Assembly: GCF_900106555.1 (NCBI RefSeq)
Contig: NZ_FNOE01000006.1
Location: 87,868 to 151,867, forward strand
Length of the DNA: 64,000 nucleotides
Direction of reading: 5' to 3'
Source of the DNA: Nitrosomonas oligotropha
GTDB lineage: Bacteria > Pseudomonadota > Gammaproteobacteria > Burkholderiales > Nitrosomonadaceae
Shown here piece by piece: positions 60,276 to 64,000 of the stretch; position 1 is the stretch's first letter, and the number at the start of each line of letters is the position of its first letter. The position numbers and the translations under genes were made by a program. The notes beneath the pieces were generated by a model, which saw only the letters and a list, made by a program, of their open reading frames with translations, was not told where the DNA came from and did no database searches.

Positions 60276-61724
60276 ATGTTTAACGCCAGCCTTAAACAGC
60301 TCTCAATTCAGCTCGCCGGAAAGAAAATTTCCAGCACTGAACTGACCAGCGAATTCCTGCAACGCATCCAGCAACTCAACCCGGAATACAATGCTTTCAT
60401 CACCGTCAATGAAGAACTGAGCCTGGCGCAAGCGCGGGCAGCGGACCAAATGATCGCCGCAGGACAAGCCAGTCCGCTCACCGGCATCCCGATCGCGCAG
60501 AAAGACATCTTCTGCGCCAAAGGCTGGCTGACCACGTGCGGTTCAAAAATGCTGTCGAATTTCGTCTCACCTTACGACGCCGGGGTTATCGAGCGCTTCA
60601 ACCAAGCCGGTGCGGTGAATATCGGCAAGACCAACATGGACGAATTCGCCATGGGGTCGAGCAATGAAACCTCCTATTACGGCCCAGTAAAAAATCCCTG
60701 GGATCACGCCGCAGTACCCGGCGGCAGCTCGGGCGGCGCAGCCTGCGCAGTGGCAGCCAGATTGGCATGCGCGGCCACCGGCACGGATACCGGCGGCTCG
60801 ATCCGCCAGCCCGCCGCCTTGTGCGGTATCTCGGGAATCAAGCCAACCTATGGACTGGTGTCGCGCTACGGTATGATCGCCTTCGCTTCCAGCCTCGATC
60901 AAGGCGGCCCGATGGCCAAATCGGCGGAAGATTTAGCGCTGCTGCTGAATGTCATGGTCGGGTTCGATCCACGTGACTCCACCAGTCTGCAACGCGAAGC
61001 CGAAGACTATGCGCGCGATCTGCAAAAACCGTTAGCGGGCTTGCGTATCGGTCTGCCGAAGGAGTATTTCGCCGCGGGCATGAGCAACGACGTTGCCAGC
61101 GCAATCGAAAAAGCACTGGATGAATACCGTAAACTGGGCGCGCAAACGGTCGAGATTTCCTTGCCGAATGCGCCGCTGGCAATCCCGGTTTATTACGTGC
61201 TAGCGCCCGCCGAGGCATCGAGCAATTTATCCCGTTTTGACGGTGTGCGTTACGGTCATCGCGCCGAGTCGTACAGCGATCTGGCTGATATGTACCGCAA
61301 ATCGCGCGCGCAAGGTTTCGGCCCTGAAGTGAAACGGCGCATTCTGATTGGCACCTATGTACTGTCGCATGGTTATTACGATGCCTATTACATCAAAGCG
61401 CAAAAGCTGCGCCGCCTGATCGCGCAGGATTTTGCCGACGCTTACCGGCAATGCGACATCATCATGGGGCCAACAACACCGACCGTCGCATTCAATCTGG
61501 GCGAAAAAAGTGGCGATCCGATCCAGATGTATTTATCCGACATTTACACCAGCGCGGCCAATCTGACCGGCATGCCGGCCATGTCGATTCCGGTTGGTTT
61601 TGGCGACAAAAACCGGCCCATCGGCTTGCACATCATTGGCAATTACTTCAAGGAAGCGCAAATGCTCAACGTTGCGCACCAATACCAATTGGCTACGGAT
61701 TGGCATAACCAATCGCCGGTTTAA
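60276..61724 (+). CDS. gatA: Asp/Glu-tRNA amidotransferase subunit A
   Basis: 482 residues, amidase-signature enzyme with the Ser-cisSer-Lys triad at K76, S151 and S175 ([30 protein letters not shown]). Releases ammonia from glutamine for GatB. Follows gatC by 98 bases. Confidence 0.97.
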   Translation: MFNASLKQLSIQLAGKKISSTELTSEFLQRIQQLNPEYNAFITVNEELSLAQARAADQMIAAGQASPLTGIPIAQKDIFCAKGWLTTCGSKMLSNFVSPYDAGVIERFNQAGAVNIGKTNMDEFAMGSSNETSYYGPVKNPWDHAAVPGGSSGGAACAVAARLACAATGTDTGGSIRQPAALCGISGIKPTYGLVSRYGMIAFASSLDQGGPMAKSAEDLALLLNVMVGFDPRDSTSLQREAEDYARDLQKPLAGLRIGLPKEYFAAGMSNDVASAIEKALDEYRKLGAQTVEISLPNAPLAIPVYYVLAPAEASSNLSRFDGVRYGHRAESYSDLADMYRKSRAQGFGPEVKRRILIGTYVLSHGYYDAYYIKAQKLRRLIAQDFADAYRQCDIIMGPTTPTVAFNLGEKSGDPIQMYLSDIYTSAANLTGMPAMSIPVGFGDKNRPIGLHIIGNYFKEAQMLNVAHQYQLATDWHNQSPV

Positions 61725-61770
61725 AATTAACCTTCATTTGTGAAATAAATATTTAGCTGGAAAATTCATT

Positions 61771-63210
61771 ATGCAGTGGGAAATTGTCATCGGTCTTGAA
61801 GTTCATGCGCAACTTTCAACGCACTCCAAAATCTTCTCGGGCGCTTCCACCGCCTATGGCGCACCGCCCAACACGCAAGCGTGCGTAATCGATCTCGCGC
61901 TGCCCGGCGTGCTGCCGGTGCTGAACAAAGGCGCGGTCGAACGGGCGATCAAATTCGGCTTGTCGGTCGGCGCGAAAATCAATTCGCCGTCCATTTTTGC
62001 ACGCAAAAATTATTTCTATCCCGATTTGCCGAAGGGCTATCAAATCAGCCAATACGAATTGCCGGTGGTGCAAGGCGGCACCATCACGATTCAAATCGAC
62101 GGCGCTGAAAAAACCATCCATCTGACGCGCGCGCACCTGGAAGAAGACGCCGGTAAATCGCTGCATGAGGATTTTCACGGCATGAGCGGCATCGATTTGA
62201 ACCGCGCCGGTACGCCGCTGCTGGAGATCGTTTCCGAACCGGACATGCGCAGCAGCGCGGAAGCGGTGTCGTACGCCAAAACACTGCACGCGCTGGTACG
62301 CTGGATCGGCATTTGCGACGGCAACATGCAGGAAGGCTCGTTCCGCTGCGATGCAAACGTTTCGGTACGTCCGCGCGGTACGGAAAAACTCGGCACGCGC
62401 TGCGAAATCAAGAATCTGAACTCGTTCCGTTTCCTGGAAAAAGCCATCGACTACGAAGCCAGAAGGCAAATCGAAATCCTCGAAGATGGCGGTGCGATCC
62501 GCCAGGAAACCCGGCTATACGACGCCAACAAAGACGAAACTCGCACCATGCGCACCAAGGAAGACGCCAACGACTACCGCTACTTCCCCGATCCGGATTT
62601 GTTGCCCGTGGAGATCTCCGCGAGCTGGATCGAGCAAGTCAAATCCGCTCTGCCGGAACTACCACAAGCGCGCCGCGACCGTTATGTCGCCGAATTCGGG
62701 CTGTCTGCTTACGATGCCGCCGTGCTGACCGCTTCGCGCGAAACTGCGGATTACTTCGAAGCCGTTGTCAAACAGTTGCCCGCGCAAGCCAAACTGTGCG
62801 CCAACTGGATCATGGGCGACATCAACGGGCAATTGAACAAGGAAGGCATCGACATCAGCGCCTGTCCGGTCAATCCGCCCCAGCTCGCCGCGCTGCTGAC
62901 GCGCATCGGCGACGGCACGATTTCCGGCAAAGCCGCGAAGACAGTGTTTGAGAGCCTATGGAACGGCGAATTGGACAAGAATGTCGATGCCATCATTGCC
63001 GCCAAAGGCTTGAAGCAAATTTCCGACGACAGCGCCATCGAAAAAATCGTCGATCAAGTCCTCGCCGCCAACGCGCAGCAAGTCGCCGACTATCGCGCCG
63101 GCAAGGAAAAAGCCTTCAACTCACTGGTCGGCCAGATCATGAAAGCCACCCAAGGCAAGGCCAACCCCGCGCAAGTCAACGCCATCCTGAAGAAAAAACT
63201 GGACGAATAA
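61771..63210 (+). CDS. gatB: Asp/Glu-tRNA amidotransferase subunit B
   Basis: 479 residues. [44 protein letters not shown] and [16 protein letters not shown] mark the kinase-like cradle domain; the C-terminal YqeY-like tail binds tRNA. Activates the Asp/Glu on tRNA and uses ammonia from GatA. With a GlnRS also encoded, the complex probably serves mostly Asn-tRNA. Confidence 0.97.
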   Translation: MQWEIVIGLEVHAQLSTHSKIFSGASTAYGAPPNTQACVIDLALPGVLPVLNKGAVERAIKFGLSVGAKINSPSIFARKNYFYPDLPKGYQISQYELPVVQGGTITIQIDGAEKTIHLTRAHLEEDAGKSLHEDFHGMSGIDLNRAGTPLLEIVSEPDMRSSAEAVSYAKTLHALVRWIGICDGNMQEGSFRCDANVSVRPRGTEKLGTRCEIKNLNSFRFLEKAIDYEARRQIEILEDGGAIRQETRLYDANKDETRTMRTKEDANDYRYFPDPDLLPVEISASWIEQVKSALPELPQARRDRYVAEFGLSAYDAAVLTASRETADYFEAVVKQLPAQAKLCANWIMGDINGQLNKEGIDISACPVNPPQLAALLTRIGDGTISGKAAKTVFESLWNGELDKNVDAIIAAKGLKQISDDSAIEKIVDQVLAANAQQVADYRAGKEKAFNSLVGQIMKATQGKANPAQVNAILKKKLDE

Positions 63211-63272
63211 AGTATGGCCTGACGGATTGGCATTGCTTCAGCGCGCATTAATCACGGAAATCAGGCCTGCTC

Positions 63273-63760
63273 ATGGCGAAAGCTGCGAAAGAAATCAAAC
63301 AAGAACCGCTGGAAAAACAACTGTGGAAGGCCGCCGATAAGCTGCGCAAGAACATCGACGCGGCGGAATACAAGCATGTCGTGCTGGGGCTGATGTTCCT
63401 GAAATACATCTCCGATGCGTTCGGGGAACTCCATGACCGGCTCAAAGCGGGTGAAGGCGAACTGGCCGGAGCCGACCCGGAAGACAAGGACGAGTACCAG
63501 GCGGAAAATGTGTTTTTCGTTCCTGCCGAAGCGCGCTGGCCGTACCTGGTGGCGCGCGCCAAGCAACCCGATATCGGCCTGCATGTCGATGCCGCGATGG
63601 ATGCCATCGAACAGGAAAACCCCTCGCTCAAAGGTGTGCTGCCCAAAGTCTATGCGCGGCAAAACCTCGATCCCACGCACTGGGTGAATTGATCGACCTG
63701 ATCGGCAATATTGCTCTGGGTGACGCCAAAGCCCGCAGCCGCGACGTGCTCGGTCATGTG
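63273..63760 (+). pseudogene. hsdM: hsdM remnant: type I restriction-modification methyltransferase, frameshifted and cut by an IS
   Basis: The start is intact ([15 protein letters not shown] N-terminus, [15 protein letters not shown]), about 136 residues of the HsdM N-terminal domain. The frame is lost near 63677-63680, where one base is missing; it stops at 63692. The next frame carries on [27 protein letters not shown], the expected HsdM sequence, until 63760, where an IS481-type element replaces the rest. The catalytic NPPF region is missing, so no methyltransferase can be made from this copy unless the rest of the gene resumes past the IS, which still leaves the frameshift. Confidence 0.88.
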
Positions 63761-64000
63761 TAAGAAATCTCAGAGTTGTTTACAGATAGGTTGATTGAAA
63801 TAAGCGGTGAGTATTTCATAAGGGGTGGCATTATTCAAACTCTTGTGAGGCTTAACGGTATTGTAGAAATTAATGAAACGGAGAAGCTGAATGTGCCGAT
63901 CGGCGCAGTCTTTAAAGTGAATCTTGCTGTGCCACATATCCATCAGGGTGCGGATAACCCGCTCAGCTTTCCCGTTGGTTTGCGGACGATTGATACGGGT
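63759..64000 (-). mobile_element. IS481-type insertion sequence, right-truncated by window end
   Basis: The left end begins near 63759 (TGTAAGAAATC...), about ten bases past the transposase stop, where hsdM similarity ends. The exact junction is uncertain by a few bases because TGTA fits both sides. The element continues past the window. Confidence 0.75.
63770..64000 (-). CDS. IS481-family transposase, C-terminal part
   Basis: 76 residues, running off the right edge on its 5' side. The sequence TRINRPQTNGKAERVIRTLM carries the glutamate of the DDE catalytic triad (E14 here, in NGKAER), followed by FYNTVKPHKSLNNATPYE, the usual end of rve-type integrase-core transposases of the IS481 group. 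The stop is TGA at 63770. Confidence 0.88.
   Translation of the reverse strand, partial: TRINRPQTNGKAERVIRTLMDMWHSKIHFKDCADRHIQLLRFINFYNTVKPHKSLNNATPYEILTAYFNQPICKQL

Overview
The window looks like the chromosome of a Nitrosomonas-type betaproteobacterium. This is inferred from the gene families, the order of the housekeeping blocks (argC-bactofilin-erpA-anmK-M23-tyrS; mreBCD-mrdA-rodA-rlpA; gatCAB), three PEP-CTERM surface proteins and a guanidine/urea carboxylase operon. No ammonia-oxidation gene is present, so the genus is a guess.

Layout. 1-9.0 kb: the 3' end of a MalQ-TreY fusion (trehalose from maltodextrin) followed by the tamA-tamB pair. 9.1-14.3 kb: tex, a 150-bp MITE-like element that supplies the tex stop codon, and a convergent gene for a TIR-STAND-TPR protein of the bacterial immune-receptor type. 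14.6-18.7 kb: two convergent PEP-CTERM genes, a TetR-type regulator coupled to a membrane metal-dependent hydrolase, and a 21-residue lysine-rich protein gene. 18.7-30.2 kb: housekeeping genes (DUF5062-like, glnS, rplM-rpsI, argC, bactofilin, erpA, anmK, M23 peptidase, tyrS, rhlE). 30.3-40.1 kb: a frameshifted ceramidase-like gene, radA, rfbA-rfbC, an intact ABC exporter gene with a degenerate ATPase domain, wbpM/capD, a WecA-like transferase and an alanine/serine-glyoxylate aminotransferase. 40.5-41.6 kb: a PEP-CTERM protein with a von Willebrand A domain.

41.8-49.2 kb is one metabolic unit. A guanidine-I (ykkC) riboswitch precedes an APC permease, two DUF1989 proteins (carboxyguanidine deiminase type), a 1204-residue biotin-dependent guanidine/urea carboxylase and an overlapping thiopurine-methyltransferase-like gene. 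The allophanate hydrolase needed to finish the pathway is not in the window.

49.2-64 kb: a PAS-GGDEF-EAL c-di-GMP protein; a 640-bp gap holding a perfect CRP-type palindrome, a well-placed -10 box and a strong terminator with no credible gene between them (candidate small RNA); the rod-shape and cell-wall block (mreB, mreC, mreD, mrdA, rodA, rlpA); gatCAB; and an hsdM pseudogene broken by a frameshift and by an IS481-type element that runs off the window.

The best leads for new biology are the TIR-STAND-TPR protein, the candidate CRP-controlled small RNA, the exporter with a dead-looking ATPase, and the riboswitch operon with its methyltransferase tail.
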